A DNA stretch of 64,000 nt. Source: Aureobasidium sp. EXF-3400. Lineage: Eukaryota > Ascomycota > Dothideomycetes > Dothideales > Saccotheciaceae. The translations under genes and the position numbers were made by a program. Of the stretch, positions 22,060 to 32,762 are shown in pieces (the first letter of the stretch is position 1; each line of letters opens with the position of its first letter). The notes beneath the pieces were generated by a model, which did not search any database, had not been told where the DNA came from, and saw only the letters and a list, made by a program, of their open reading frames with translations. The DNA lies in contig SWBL01000224.1 in the NCBI GenBank assembly GCA_024195585.1, positions 22,298 through 86,297 on the forward strand. Reading direction: 5' to 3'.

Positions 22060-23037
22060 TAACTTGGCAGCATGTGTTGCTTGTATTTTATGGTTTTTGG
22101 GTTTCGCGTTTTATGACTTCCAATGATGCAGGCGCAGGGGTTTTCTTCCTCGAGCAGACTGGGCGATTTTGATATCTTTTTTCTTTTCTGTTTTCATTAT
22201 GATTAGCACATAATATACCCGACCTCTTCTGTTACATCCACCCCGCACCAGGTGTATGGGCTAGAAGCTATCACACAGGATCTCTAGCCGGTAGATCAAT
22301 GCTTGTAATGTGTGATCGTCAGGTAGCACCTGCCTTGGTGGCTTGGAGGATTGCTGAAACCGGACTTGGCACAGCCTCGTCCGCTCCAATTCTTCTGCAT
22401 CAACATGCCACGGACCTGCAACAATGTGGTGAGTGCCTCCCTCCTCCCTGTGTGCTAAAGTTTATAACGCAGGCGGCTGCGAATCCTGGTGGAGATGTTT
22501 GGAACATCAAACCTGCCTTCTATTCTGACAAGTGATTTCCAATTAGCAACAACTATCATGTCTACTAAAACTTGCTGGTATATGCTCCTAGTAATCGCGA
22601 ATCTTTTGCATCAACTTTCGCCAAAAACGAACCAGTGTGGCCTAAGATATTCCATGTACAAAGTAAGTGATTTATCCCAGCATTATAAACTTTAGCACAC
22701 GGGGAGGCTGTACCTGGTCCTTTATCATTCTATTGGTTCTTCGGCTATCTTGTCTACTAGCTTCACCCCGATGGTCCTCAGCCTGATGCTGGAAACAGAT
22801 ATGGTGCCGACAACTATTCTCGCGCCAGCTGCAAGGCTTGGATCTGGATTGGAAGCCGCCTACGAACCACAGATACAATATCTGCGTGTACCGATTTATG
22901 TGCCCCGGTTCTGATAAGGTTGGATGTATTGACTTGAGGCTGCCCCAGCTCTGTGTTTTAAAGTCGACAATCTCTGCCCGTCCCAGATTCACTCCAAGGA
23001 AATTCACTCGCGAGCTTTGGTCCGACTACGTTATACA
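22060..23037. other. Intergenic region with degenerate repeats
   Basis: No complete gene seen. It contains the inverted repeat at 22443-22707 and a weaker similar stretch near 22950 (CTGTGTTTTAAAGTC). These may be remnants of a small non-coding element. The rest is the 3' flank of the acyl-CoA synthetase and upstream sequence of the next gene. Confidence 0.5.
22443..22707. repeat. Inverted repeat, 28-bp arms, about 209 bp apart
   Basis: The left arm 22443-22470 and the reverse complement of 22680-22707 match at 26 of 28 positions (core GTGTGCTAAAGTTTATAA). The arms point toward each other around non-coding sequence, as in a small MITE-like element or a hairpin. I see no obvious target-site duplication. 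Chance is unlikely at this length. Confidence 0.7.
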
Positions 23038-24618
23038 ATGCGACCGCTACCCAAGTTCAGCTACAATGTCACCAGAGACTATCCTTACAAATGGTTTACG
23101 CCTGTTGCCATCATTGGAGGCATAGTTTTGACAGCATTGTTCTCGGCTATCAACTTCTTTTCGACAGCTTATAATATGGTGTCTATCACGACTGACAACC
23201 CGCAAGAAATCGAGGCTGGAATATACGGAGGGTCATACGCGCGCTATTTTGCAAGCAGATTCCAGCCTAAGTGCGAGGATGCTGTTCTTACTGTTGGATC
23301 AACCTTTCGGACCAATGTTTCCCTCTTCGAATATCAACTCACCGGTACTGGAGCTTCTGGGGCCCCCGCGTTGGTCTACCACAACCAGAAAATCGATCAT
23401 TGTTTCACTAGTGACGTGATACTCGATTTCTCGACGTGGTATGATAGACCCGCCGATCAGCTCAACGTCTCTGCTTGAGGATTGGCTGTCACAGTAGATA
23501 TCAATTGTTACATCAGTCTTTCTGACACGGAATCTTTCTTATTCAAATTACAGACCCGAATTGATCCCATCGGGATTGCTTTACTTGGGCGATCCGGCGA
23601 AGAAGACCCGAAACCTACATGGTGGATTTACAGTAATACAGCTTTTGTACCAAATAGTTTTTTTACGTGGGCCCAAGCGCTTATGTTCATGTTTTGGGAG
23701 GAGACCATCACTGCGATCACAACCCAGACCACCACTTTGGTGGACTCTAGAAGCCCAACACCACAACATAACTTAACCCATGGCTATGTAAAATTGTACA
23801 GATCTTCGGAAACTCCAGGATCCATGCAAGATGACCAATACTTCTACAAGGCGTCCTGGGTCTTCTTCGACGCAGCCAGGAGCGAAAGATACATGGGTTC
23901 CGTTGGCGTGCTCAACGATATTACCACTAACAATTACGTCCATAGCACCATATGGCCACGTATCTGGCCACCAGTCGACCGTCTCGCAAAAGCCGCCCTA
24001 TCCGCCGTGTACCTGGATCTAGGTCTGTTTCCTGAGCCCCATACCAGCATGGTCTCAGACGTCGAGACGCTACGCTACTGGAGCGCTAATCTGTCCACCA
24101 TCGCCAATCAGAGCGCCATACCCATAAGAATCATTCCAATTGACTTCGATGTGACGATGACCGACTACGACGCCCAGCAACAACTGCCAGACAACTTGGG
24201 CGCGTTGCCAAATCTCACAGCAAACAACGCTCTGCGAGCAAGCAACACTCTGCGAGCAATAATCAGCACCACGTACGTGTGTTCACTGCCTGAACTTAAA
24301 CCACCCTTCAATATCTTTGTCTCGATCCTCGTTGCTGATCTGGTTTTCTTGCGGACGGCATGGGCATTGTACAATTTCGTCGTTGGGTACTTTCTCAAGC
24401 GTCGTCACACGGATGCGAACGTCTGCGACGAGTGTTTGGCAAGGAAGAAAGCAGACGATGCAGGAATCGAAAAGAGGGAAGAGATGGCTCATTCTGACAG
24501 AGAACTTGAAGTCGAGGAACATACCATCGAGCTCGATTATCTCGGACCGCCGAGTCCTGACATACATCGAGATGACCAAAGTAGCGCTGAAAGTCTTTTG
24601 ACACATCAACACGTCTAG
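23038..24618 (+). pseudogene. Fungal membrane-protein gene interrupted by an in-frame TGA
   Basis: An ATG at 23038 opens a frame that runs to a TAG at 24616-24618 except for one TGA at 23476-23478. Both halves are in the same frame and read as one protein of about 526 residues. Residues 16-50 hold an N-terminal membrane segment (WFTPVAIIGGIVLTALFSAIN); a long extracellular region with many N-glycosylation sequons follows; a second segment lies near residue 430 (FNIFVSILVADLVFLRTAWAL); the cytoplasmic tail is acidic and polar. The TGA sits between QLNVSA and GLAVTVDINCYISL, where a Trp or Arg codon would fit. No intron of credible length and correct phase removes the TGA without discarding conserved-looking sequence. 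Family not recognised beyond this fungal two-helix topology. Confidence 0.6.
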
Positions 24619-25511
24619 CAGATCTGGAAGAACAAACAACAATTGCATGGAGTCTGGCCAACCGAGTATGGCCACAAGGTCGACACGAGAATTTTGCTAT
24701 GTTGAGTAAACGCAGCATTGACAAGGCTCGTTCACGTCAATGTGCATGTGATTCATACCAAATCTTTCCGATTTCAACGTGCAAAAGGAGAATCAACATG
24801 AACCTGCTGTATATATGCCACTATGCTTCCCCTTGACAAAGAATAATAGTGTAATCAGTCGTGACTGCGTAATAACTGTTGCAAACAATGGCAGTGTCGT
24901 TTAGTCGAAAAATACGTCCATGCCTACCAACTCTTCAACAATCCCAAATCTCACAATCCAAGTAGAACCAAAAGAAAGATGCTTTCTTTTCCTTCTGGAG
25001 TGACGAACTTACATTGGATTCAGCATCTCCACTCATGAGTGATCCCAACGGATTCACAAGTTTGGTTTCTGCATCAAACAGTGTTGGTTGGATATACAAC
25101 CCTGATCCTAGTCCATCCAATTTCGAAACGGCCCTCTATCACTCTTTGAACCTCAACCTGTTTTTCTGCATTAAACATATTGTTATTAAATACAGTAACT
25201 CTCTAAATCTGAAGGGAAGGAAACCTCAGAAAGAGAGAGCAAGAAGGATGAACTCAAAACTCAAACTGGAACAGATAGAATCTCGAGAAGGAAGTTAAGA
25301 AGAACTAATGCTAATTGTTGAACGACCTATCAATGCTGGATATATATGTACAAATAGACCATAGACCACCTCAAGCAATGCCCAAAGCACAAACAAGCAT
25401 GAAACAAATGCTCCACTAATGATACATTATCCCAGTATGCTTTTTCTTTTTCCCTCTCTCCAAAACTCCCACCAGTCCAAAACAATGAGAAACTCATCTA
25501 CAACTGCCTCT
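24619..25511. other. Intergenic region
   Basis: AT-rich stretch between two converging genes. Short open frames are present but none is convincing. Confidence 0.6.
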
Positions 25512-28500
25512 CTATCTCTTCGCGCGAGGAACGACGGGAGCACCCTCCCATGCAGTGCCTCTAGGCAAAACCTCTCCCTTCATGAGCAAACTCAAACTGC
25601 CAAGTTGACCTTCATCTTCGATGGTGCTACCAGGAAGACAGACAGAGAATGGCTTCACACAAGCTCTGTTTCCAAGCTTCACGTTGCCGACTTTCATGAC
25701 GCGATCTTCGAACAGATGGGTTTGAGCACCGCAAGCTCTGTTGACGTTGGCCTCGTCACCTATTGTGACACAGTCGTATTCGGTAATATCGGAGGATAGC
25801 ATGGTGACTCGTGAGCCAATGGTGACACCCATGAGGCGGAAGCACATGTTAATGTATGGAGTGCCGACCAGATGTGCGGCGAGGAGTGGCTCGCACAAAG
25901 TTTCCCAAGTGCTGGTCACGGCTTCGCTGAGCCAGACGTTGAGACTCCAAAGTGGCCATTCGGCTGGCTTGTATTGACCAACGAGGAGCCACTTGAGAAG
26001 AGCTGTGAACAACAAGGCTGGTGCTGCGAACAGCACAACGTAGAACAAGGGTAGCATGAGCAGTGTGTAGACTGCACCAATCTTGTGATATCCATCATGA
26101 GCTAATTGCAGCCCGAAGCCCAGACCGAAAATCATGACTGCACGTGGTACAACGATGCGAAGACCTTCGATAAGCAGTCTTGCAGCGATGCGACCTGCCG
26201 ATGGTCGGAAGAGAAGACTATCCTCATGACCTTCGGCACGCTGGCGGTTAGGCATTAGTACTGGCGGAGAACCGAAGCATGAGCTGTTGTTGGCCATTTG
26301 CGTATCAGGTGGTGGAGCAATGGAAAGAACACCAAGCAAAGTACCAGAAGCCAGAGTAGTGCCCTGAGGAAGAACGGAAGCATTGCCAGCGAAAGCACGA
26401 GGTTCAAGTTTCGTCTTCTTGAGGGTCAATTGGTTGTTCTTGATAACACCTTCTCCCATGATGACCGCGTCAGCTACGAAGCTTTCTTCGCCAATCTCGA
26501 GCAAACCAAAATTGACGCTGCGAGCTGTCGAGACTTCGGCACGTTTACCAATCTTGGTACCGAGAGCTCTGAGGAAAGGAACAATGTAGAGTGTAGCGAA
26601 GACAGGATGCAGTACATCCAAGGCAAGATCCATCAATCTCTCGTTGAACCACTTGCGAAGGTAAAACATACTGTAGATGCTGTAGGTGCCTTCCTCAAGG
26701 CGTGGGAGGAAGATATAGCGGTATACCAGCAGCTGCAAGAAGACTATTATTTGGTACGCGAAAGCAATTGGCACAGAGAGAATGGCAGCTTGTCCCCATC
26801 CGCTGACGGAGCGAATGTCGAGAACATCGAAGAGCATCAAGCCTGGAATCTGGGGCACGAAGTAAAGAAGAGGGAGTACCAAGAACGCGATGACCGAATT
26901 GCCAACTAGCATAGCTGTCGCTCTAGCGTTCGAAGGTCTGGTGTCTTGTGGCCGAGGAGAATCTTCAGCATTCTTCACTTTGTCCAGACGTGCGGGCGAT
27001 CCATGGAATTTGTGGAAACTGGGGACAATCATGCCAGAGGGTACCAAGGAGAGCGATGCAACTTCTGCTTCCTCACTGACAATGGCACCACCTTCAACGA
27101 CGCAGCGTGATCCGACGGTTGCACCACTTTCGATGACAACCCGTCTAAGTATCAAGCGTCCTCTCTCGACCACACAGGTGCCTAGAATAACATCGCCACC
27201 AATCACGACATCGTCTCCGATCTCAACGAGATCAGCGCAAGGTCCGACCTGGAGTGGACCGAGATGGCAAAACTTTCCAACCTTCGCACCACAAGCACGA
27301 AGGAAAGGCGGATACAGTCCAGAGTCAGCCATCAGCTTTGGGTTAGCCAGTGAGATCAAACGATCTGCGAACCACCAACGGAAGTAGTAGAACCCGTATA
27401 GAGGATACTCGCCGGGCTGTGACTTGCCAAGAATCAACCATTTGCCCGCAATAGCCACAATGCTCAAAGCAGGTGGGATGACCACGAAGACGCCATAGGC
27501 TGTCAGAACTGCGTAGCCGACGCGACCAGCGATTGCGTGGAAGTCAAACAACAGATATGGAACCAGGATCTCGATGGATAGCAGGAAGAAGATGAACAGC
27601 AGCGGCAAGATCTGTGCGATACCGCAAAGGACGTATTTCGTTTGCGATACTGGCAAGTAGTCACCAGTCCACGAGCCAGTGCCTTCAAACTCGCTGTCAA
27701 GAGACTCAACTTCATTCAAGTCGATGGAGAACTTTTTGCTACGTTCTACAACGTCGAAGCGAGTTGCAAGTCTGGCCGGTGTACGGAGCTCGTAAATGTC
27801 CGCAAGTCCAATGGAAGCGAAGGGACGACTACCATCTTTGTCAAGCTTCGCCTGTCGCAATCGCGAGATTAGGATTGCTGCTATCAGCGAATGTCCGCCA
27901 AGGTCGGTGAATATGTCGCTTTCCGGCTGAACGCGGGCTCCAGGGAACAATGGGGATAGGATAGCCATCAACAAGCCCAGCACACCATCCATCTCGACAA
28001 AGGAGGAGCTTGACGAGATGTCGTCGTCAACATCGTTCGATCGTGCAGCTGCCCTCTCGGCGTTGATACGTTTTGAAACGTCTTGCAGAGCTTTGCCGTT
28101 GATCTTGCCGCTAGGCAGTCGGGGCATCTCATTAGCTTCAATGAAGAACACTTCCTCAGGACGCATGTAGGCGGGTAGACTGTCGAACGCGATCGAGTGA
28201 ATTTTGGCGGTGTCACGGGCAGCTCCGTCTTTGAGAACAACGAAAGCCTCAAGGCGAGCAGCCTCTGAGCCAGCATTGGCCAAGATGACAGCTGCAGCTT
28301 GTACGTCCGGTACGTCGTAGAGTCGCGATTCAATCTCGCCGAGCTCGATACGGAACCCACGGTGCTTCACTTGGGTATCGATACGGCCAAGGAAGATAAT
28401 CTTGCGATCGGCCTGGAGTCGTACACGGTCACCAGTGCGGTAGATCTTCTCTGATCCAGCAGCTCTTAGAGGATGGGCGATGAATTTCTGTGATGTCAAG

Positions 28501-29771
28501 TCAGGGCGTCCAACATAACCGAGACCAACACAAGGGCCTCCGATGGCAAGCTCTCCCTCAGCACCCTCCTGCCATTCTAGAGGCTTGAGAGCAACCGCAC
28601 CACCGTCATCGGAGATAGGAAGCAGACAGGCGTGATATCCGGGCAGCGGCTTGCCAATTGTAACGGGCACATCAGGTTGTAGTTCGTCCCAAGTGGCAGT
28701 GACAGTAGTTTCTGTCGGACCATATGTGTTAATGATGCGGAGGCCAGGCTTTGCGAGACTCTTCACCAGTGCGGGCGGGCAAGCTTCACCACCAAGGTTG
28801 ATGAGACGGACAGATGACGGCAAAAGAGAGTCACCATCGTCAGATCGTGCAATGTTCATAATTCCGATGAGAGTAGGTACTGCGTTGACAACTGTGACAC
28901 CACGCTTCGCCCAGACCGCAGGTAGAGCAGGTACATCTCTGCATTCTGCGCGAGTGCCGATAGCGAGATGACCTCCTCCAGCAATGGTCACCCACATCTC
29001 TTCAACAAACATATCGAAAGCCGGGCTGAAGCCGTTCCAGACGATATCGTTTGAACTTGTTTCCAGGACTTCCCGCTCGCTGAGAGAAAACATCAAAGCA
29101 GCGGAGTGTGGAATAGCAATGCCCTTGGGTATGCCGGTAGTGCCTGAAGTATAGATGAGGTAAGCAGCATCTTGTGGTCGAGGACCAGGAACTGGACTTT
29201 GATGTGATTGTGCTTCTGTAGTCAATTGAGAAGTAGTGCGGCATTGGAGACTAGGTGTGCTAGCGTTCGAAGGTGATGATGCGACTCGTTCTTGTACTTC
29301 CCGGACTTGGTCGGCGTGCGCGGCATCACTGATGATCAATGAGACGGAAGCGTCGACGCAGCAGACAGCAGCACGCTCGGCGGGAACATCTGGATCCAGT
29401 GGAAGCCATGTGGCACCAGAATATGTTGTGGCGAGGATAGCGAGAATGAGGTCAAATCCCTTTTCTAGCCAGATGGCCACTGTTGGTGCACTTGTGTCTT
29501 CGGCAGGTTGAGAGAGAGCTGCAATGCGGGTGGCTAGCAATGATGCTCTGGCGTCTGCTTCGGCGTATGTGATGGTATGCAGTCCATTGTCGGTCTGGAC
29601 GGAATAGGCAATGCTGTTGGGCTGTATTCTTGCCTTGTGTTGAAATAGTTGTGGAAGGGTCGTGACTGACGCTGGTGAAATCGGTTCAGCATCCAGAGGC
29701 GCATCTCCTATGAGAATTCGTGGATCGATATTTGATGCATTCCTGGGAAGGCGACTCATTGCGTACGACAT
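25512..29771 (-). CDS. NRPS-like synthetase with A-T-membrane/left-handed-helix modules (epsilon-poly-L-lysine synthetase-like)
   Basis: Single-exon protein of 1419 residues. The adenylation domain (about 35-575) has YLIYTSGTTGIPKG, NTYGPTETTVTATW, YRTGDRVRL, GRIDTQVKHRGFRIELGEIE and LPSGKINGKAL. The carrier domain has DIFTDLGGHSLIAAIL (Ser about 628). Then come three similar modules, each a pair of membrane helices (about 712-775, 955-1020 and 1210-1285) followed by an imperfect hexapeptide left-handed-helix domain (for example IGDDVVIGGDVILGTCVV). There is no classical condensation or thioesterase domain. This order and length match the Pls family, where Streptomyces enzymes and a fungal Epichloe enzyme polymerise L-lysine through its epsilon amine. 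Aligning the pocket to GrsA gives D-M-E-N-I-L-T-V-T-K; the acidic Glu would suit a cationic amino acid. Substrate and product are inference; the architecture is seen directly. Confidence 0.88.
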   Translation of the reverse strand: MSYAMSRLPRNASNIDPRILIGDAPLDAEPISPASVTTLPQLFQHKARIQPNSIAYSVQTDNGLHTITYAEADARASLLATRIAALSQPAEDTSAPTVAIWLEKGFDLILAILATTYSGATWLPLDPDVPAERAAVCCVDASVSLIISDAAHADQVREVQERVASSPSNASTPSLQCRTTSQLTTEAQSHQSPVPGPRPQDAAYLIYTSGTTGIPKGIAIPHSAALMFSLSEREVLETSSNDIVWNGFSPAFDMFVEEMWVTIAGGGHLAIGTRAECRDVPALPAVWAKRGVTVVNAVPTLIGIMNIARSDDGDSLLPSSVRLINLGGEACPPALVKSLAKPGLRIINTYGPTETTVTATWDELQPDVPVTIGKPLPGYHACLLPISDDGGAVALKPLEWQEGAEGELAIGGPCVGLGYVGRPDLTSQKFIAHPLRAAGSEKIYRTGDRVRLQADRKIIFLGRIDTQVKHRGFRIELGEIESRLYDVPDVQAAAVILANAGSEAARLEAFVVLKDGAARDTAKIHSIAFDSLPAYMRPEEVFFIEANEMPRLPSGKINGKALQDVSKRINAERAAARSNDVDDDISSSSSFVEMDGVLGLLMAILSPLFPGARVQPESDIFTDLGGHSLIAAILISRLRQAKLDKDGSRPFASIGLADIYELRTPARLATRFDVVERSKKFSIDLNEVESLDSEFEGTGSWTGDYLPVSQTKYVLCGIAQILPLLFIFFLLSIEILVPYLLFDFHAIAGRVGYAVLTAYGVFVVIPPALSIVAIAGKWLILGKSQPGEYPLYGFYYFRWWFADRLISLANPKLMADSGLYPPFLRACGAKVGKFCHLGPLQVGPCADLVEIGDDVVIGGDVILGTCVVERGRLILRRVVIESGATVGSRCVVEGGAIVSEEAEVASLSLVPSGMIVPSFHKFHGSPARLDKVKNAEDSPRPQDTRPSNARATAMLVGNSVIAFLVLPLLYFVPQIPGLMLFDVLDIRSVSGWGQAAILSVPIAFAYQIIVFLQLLVYRYIFLPRLEEGTYSIYSMFYLRKWFNERLMDLALDVLHPVFATLYIVPFLRALGTKIGKRAEVSTARSVNFGLLEIGEESFVADAVIMGEGVIKNNQLTLKKTKLEPRAFAGNASVLPQGTTLASGTLLGVLSIAPPPDTQMANNSSCFGSPPVLMPNRQRAEGHEDSLLFRPSAGRIAARLLIEGLRIVVPRAVMIFGLGFGLQLAHDGYHKIGAVYTLLMLPLFYVVLFAAPALLFTALLKWLLVGQYKPAEWPLWSLNVWLSEAVTSTWETLCEPLLAAHLVGTPYINMCFRLMGVTIGSRVTMLSSDITEYDCVTIGDEANVNRACGAQTHLFEDRVMKVGNVKLGNRACVKPFSVCLPGSTIEDEGQLGSLSLLMKGEVLPRGTAWEGAPVVPRAKR

Positions 29772-30752
29772 CCTTGCAGCGGTCCCACTGAAGCGCCACT
29801 ATAGTCCCCTGTACAACAGGTCCTGCGAAGAAGAAAACAGGTCGAATGAGTGACGTGGAACGAATTGGCAAGAAGTCAAGTTAGTAAACAATCGATTCAA
29901 AAGGAGGTCAAAAGGGAGTTATGGAAGCACAGAGGCAAGTGACACCATCATCGAAGGCGTGACTTCCAGACAAACTCTCAGCTATTCTCGGCTAGAGGCA
30001 TTTACGAGTGAGCACGACACGTGCAATCTAAAGCGCATTATGAGAAAATGCAGACCAGACCAGGCCAGCCTCCCGTATACGCGTGGCCTGTAAGATGCGA
30101 GAGACACTGAACGCGCGGCGCTCCTCTGTACTCACGCACGGTATAGGCTTTGGGCGTCCGTATGCGGCGCCAACGTCGCGGAGTAAAGCGGAACCCGCCA
30201 AAGGTTAACCAGAGTCAGCTGCAAACATACGATGGAAATGATCCTCTTCGTCTCCCAATGTAAGACTGCCCAGAAAACGACCTCCAACATTCGCACAAAC
30301 GATTGGCCCTCGTGAGGAGTTGAGGTCAAACTGTTACAGGAAGGCTGCTGGTCTGGACTGCACACAAACATTGCCAAGCCCTGAACAAGCTATTTCTCCG
30401 CATCCTAGAAAAGCTTGTCACACTTCGGGAACCAACACGTTGCAGATCCTTCGACTGTTATACGCGACAGTCGCACCGTCTCGCACCTCAAGGTTGGTGC
30501 TTACCTCTGACTCACATATGGTATTACATAAAAAATTGAAGCTTTTCGGACATTTCGACATCGACCATGTTCATTCACCAGAGTTTGTGGAGATCCGTGG
30601 ACCAATCCCAAATTTGGAATGTCAAACGAGCTGAAGTTTACGTGAGACATGGCGTTGGAGAAAATCCACGGAGCCAACGTAGATCGAATCGTAAACGGCA
30701 AATTTGTTCCTTCATACCCCTGTCTTTGATCGCATCATCGCACGTCTTCCAC
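29772..30752. other. Intergenic region
   Basis: Promoter of the NRPS-like gene and 3' flank of the aminopeptidase. Open frames here lack any family resemblance. Confidence 0.6.
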
Positions 30753-32762
30753 CTAACCACCGCGGCCCTTTCCATAGACATCTTTGCTAGCCATGTCCTT
30801 GCAAATAGGATGGTAGAACTCCTTGTACTTCTCAAACGTCTCTTGAGCCAGCTTCTCATCACACTCTCTCAAGTTTCTGTAGAGTGGGCGCACAAACTTC
30901 ATGCGACCGACTCGGCCGAGCAATTCAGTGGTGGGAATATACACGCTCTCGCATCTTGCCTTGAGACCAACAATCATGTATCTACTGACCACCTCTACAT
31001 TCTTTGAGGCGGCATAGGAGTATACCTCACCCATCTTCTCTACCAGAGCAGGTGAAAGAGGTGTCTTCCAGGTTTGAATCTTCTCGAGGAACACGACGGA
31101 CTGGTTGGCCGACCATGACGAGATATCCGAGGCTGAGGGTTTGAATTCCGAGCTTCCGCCATTCAAAGACTCCCACTTGTCAGCAAGATCGTAACAGACA
31201 TCTACCATGCTAGTGTCGAAGTCAGGCTTGGGAGGGTAACCGGGCTTGTAGAACCACGTGTCCCAATCAACGGAGTTCAACTTGTCTGTCGCCTTCTCAT
31301 CCTTTGCGAAAAAGTCAAGGAGAGTGGCCTTGAATTCGTACGAGTCAAGAGACTTCTGAGCAAATGTGGCAAAGTAGTGGGGAATAAACTTGTCCCACAT
31401 CTCTTTTCCGATGAGCTTCTCGAGGTAATAGAGGAAGGTGAAGCCCTTCTCGTAGGGAATGCTGGAGAATGCATCATCGGGATCCTTGCCCTTGAGGTCA
31501 GGGATCAATTTTGTGTATTCGTGCTCGGCACCGTAGCCTTCGATACTGTCTGTCAAGGCCTTCCATCCAATGATTGCGCTGAAGTCTCTGTGAGGTTCGC
31601 CGTGAATAGCGGCCTGGATTCTGCGCTCAAGGTAAACGGTCCAACCTTCATTTAGCCAGAAGTGCTCCCAGCTGCAGTTGGTGACCAAATTGCCGGACCA
31701 TGAATGGGCAAGTTCATGTGCAATGACGTCGACATTCTCGCGGTCGCCAGAAATAAGCGTTGGTGTCGCAAAGGTAAAGATGGGGTTCTCCATTCCGCCG
31801 TAGGGGAAGCTGGGAGGCAGGACAAGCACGTTGTACTGTGTCCAAGCATAAGGGAAGACAATCTTCTCAGCAGCCTGGATGAACTTCTCGGTGGGCTCGA
31901 ACTCCCATTGTGAAGCCAAGAGTTCCTCAGGACCAGTGTGAACGCAACTGCGAGGACCAATAGCAGCAGAAGCAAGATCTCCACTAGCGAGAGCGAAGAG
32001 GTAAACAGGCATGGGGATCTTTTGATCGAAAGTGTACAGAAGGGTACCAGGAGCATCGCCCTCACCAGGACGGAAGTCCTTGTTCCCAGTAGGCAGACCA
32101 CTGGCAAGGACAGGGAGAGGAGAGCGGATGTTGAAGGTGAAGGTTGACTTGACATCGGGAGTATCCTGGCAAGGCAGGAGTGAGCGAGCGTGAATGGCCT
32201 GACACTGAGAGAACATGTAAGGGTGCTTCTTGTTGGAAGTTTGCTCAGGGGTCATCCATTGAACGGCAGTGCACTTTTCGGTGGTGGCCATGGTAACCTC
32301 AATTTCGGCATCTCCAGAGTGGTCGTCAGGGATCTCAATGGTAAGAGGACTTCCGTAGGGCTCGAATCTCTCTCCAAGGTTCCACTTGGCCTTCTTGCCA
32401 GCAAGCTTGACTTCTTGGATATCGAGGAAGCTGGTATCAAGAACAACCTTTCCACTTCCCTGGCCCTTCTCAAGTCTCTCCAACTCGAGCTTGATGGTGC
32501 CAACACATCTGTTCTTGTTGAACTCCAGCTCCAGGTCTGCAGTCACATGCTTGGTTCTCCAGACATTGTAGTTGCTCAATGTGTTGGGATCTCTGGGCTG
32601 ATGGATCGAGATGTCCACATTATCCGCGATAGGACGGTTCAGCATCGCTGCGGGGGATTTGTGCATTGTTGCGAACGTCTTCGAGCTTGCAGAGAGCTTC
32701 GCAGGTCCAGGGATTGGTGGTTTGGCAAAGACTTTGAACAAGGGAGAAAAGACCTTGTTCAT
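30753..32762 (-). CDS. M1 aminopeptidase of the leukotriene A4 hydrolase type
   Basis: Zinc aminopeptidase/epoxide hydrolase family, 669 residues from an ATG at 32762; the frame is open further upstream but without another ATG. Motifs: PYGGMENPIFTFATPTL (GGMEN substrate loop); HELAHSWSGNLVTNCSWEHF, whose HELAH zinc site pairs with the Glu of FWLNEGWTVYLER; and the C-terminal helical domain that separates LTA4H enzymes from other M1 peptidases. The first 35 residues (MNKVFSPLFKVFAKPPIPGP...) are basic and free of acidic residues and could be a mitochondrial presequence. A second Met in TMHKSPAAML would then start the cytosolic form. In fungi these enzymes cleave short peptides; lipid hydrolase activity cannot be judged here. 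Confidence 0.93.
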   Translation of the reverse strand: MNKVFSPLFKVFAKPPIPGPAKLSASSKTFATMHKSPAAMLNRPIADNVDISIHQPRDPNTLSNYNVWRTKHVTADLELEFNKNRCVGTIKLELERLEKGQGSGKVVLDTSFLDIQEVKLAGKKAKWNLGERFEPYGSPLTIEIPDDHSGDAEIEVTMATTEKCTAVQWMTPEQTSNKKHPYMFSQCQAIHARSLLPCQDTPDVKSTFTFNIRSPLPVLASGLPTGNKDFRPGEGDAPGTLLYTFDQKIPMPVYLFALASGDLASAAIGPRSCVHTGPEELLASQWEFEPTEKFIQAAEKIVFPYAWTQYNVLVLPPSFPYGGMENPIFTFATPTLISGDRENVDVIAHELAHSWSGNLVTNCSWEHFWLNEGWTVYLERRIQAAIHGEPHRDFSAIIGWKALTDSIEGYGAEHEYTKLIPDLKGKDPDDAFSSIPYEKGFTFLYYLEKLIGKEMWDKFIPHYFATFAQKSLDSYEFKATLLDFFAKDEKATDKLNSVDWDTWFYKPGYPPKPDFDTSMVDVCYDLADKWESLNGGSSEFKPSASDISSWSANQSVVFLEKIQTWKTPLSPALVEKMGEVYSYAASKNVEVVSRYMIVGLKARCESVYIPTTELLGRVGRMKFVRPLYRNLRECDEKLAQETFEKYKEFYHPICKDMASKDVYGKGRGG

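Noticed and set aside
23400..23514. Introns that would remove the TGA at 23476
   Set aside because: Candidate donors give the wrong phase, introns of about 31 bp, or delete sequence that reads as part of the protein.
25512..32762. A biosynthetic cluster around the NRPS-like gene including the aminopeptidase
   Set aside because: The LTA4H-type aminopeptidase is a conserved housekeeping gene and no tailoring or transport gene is adjacent.
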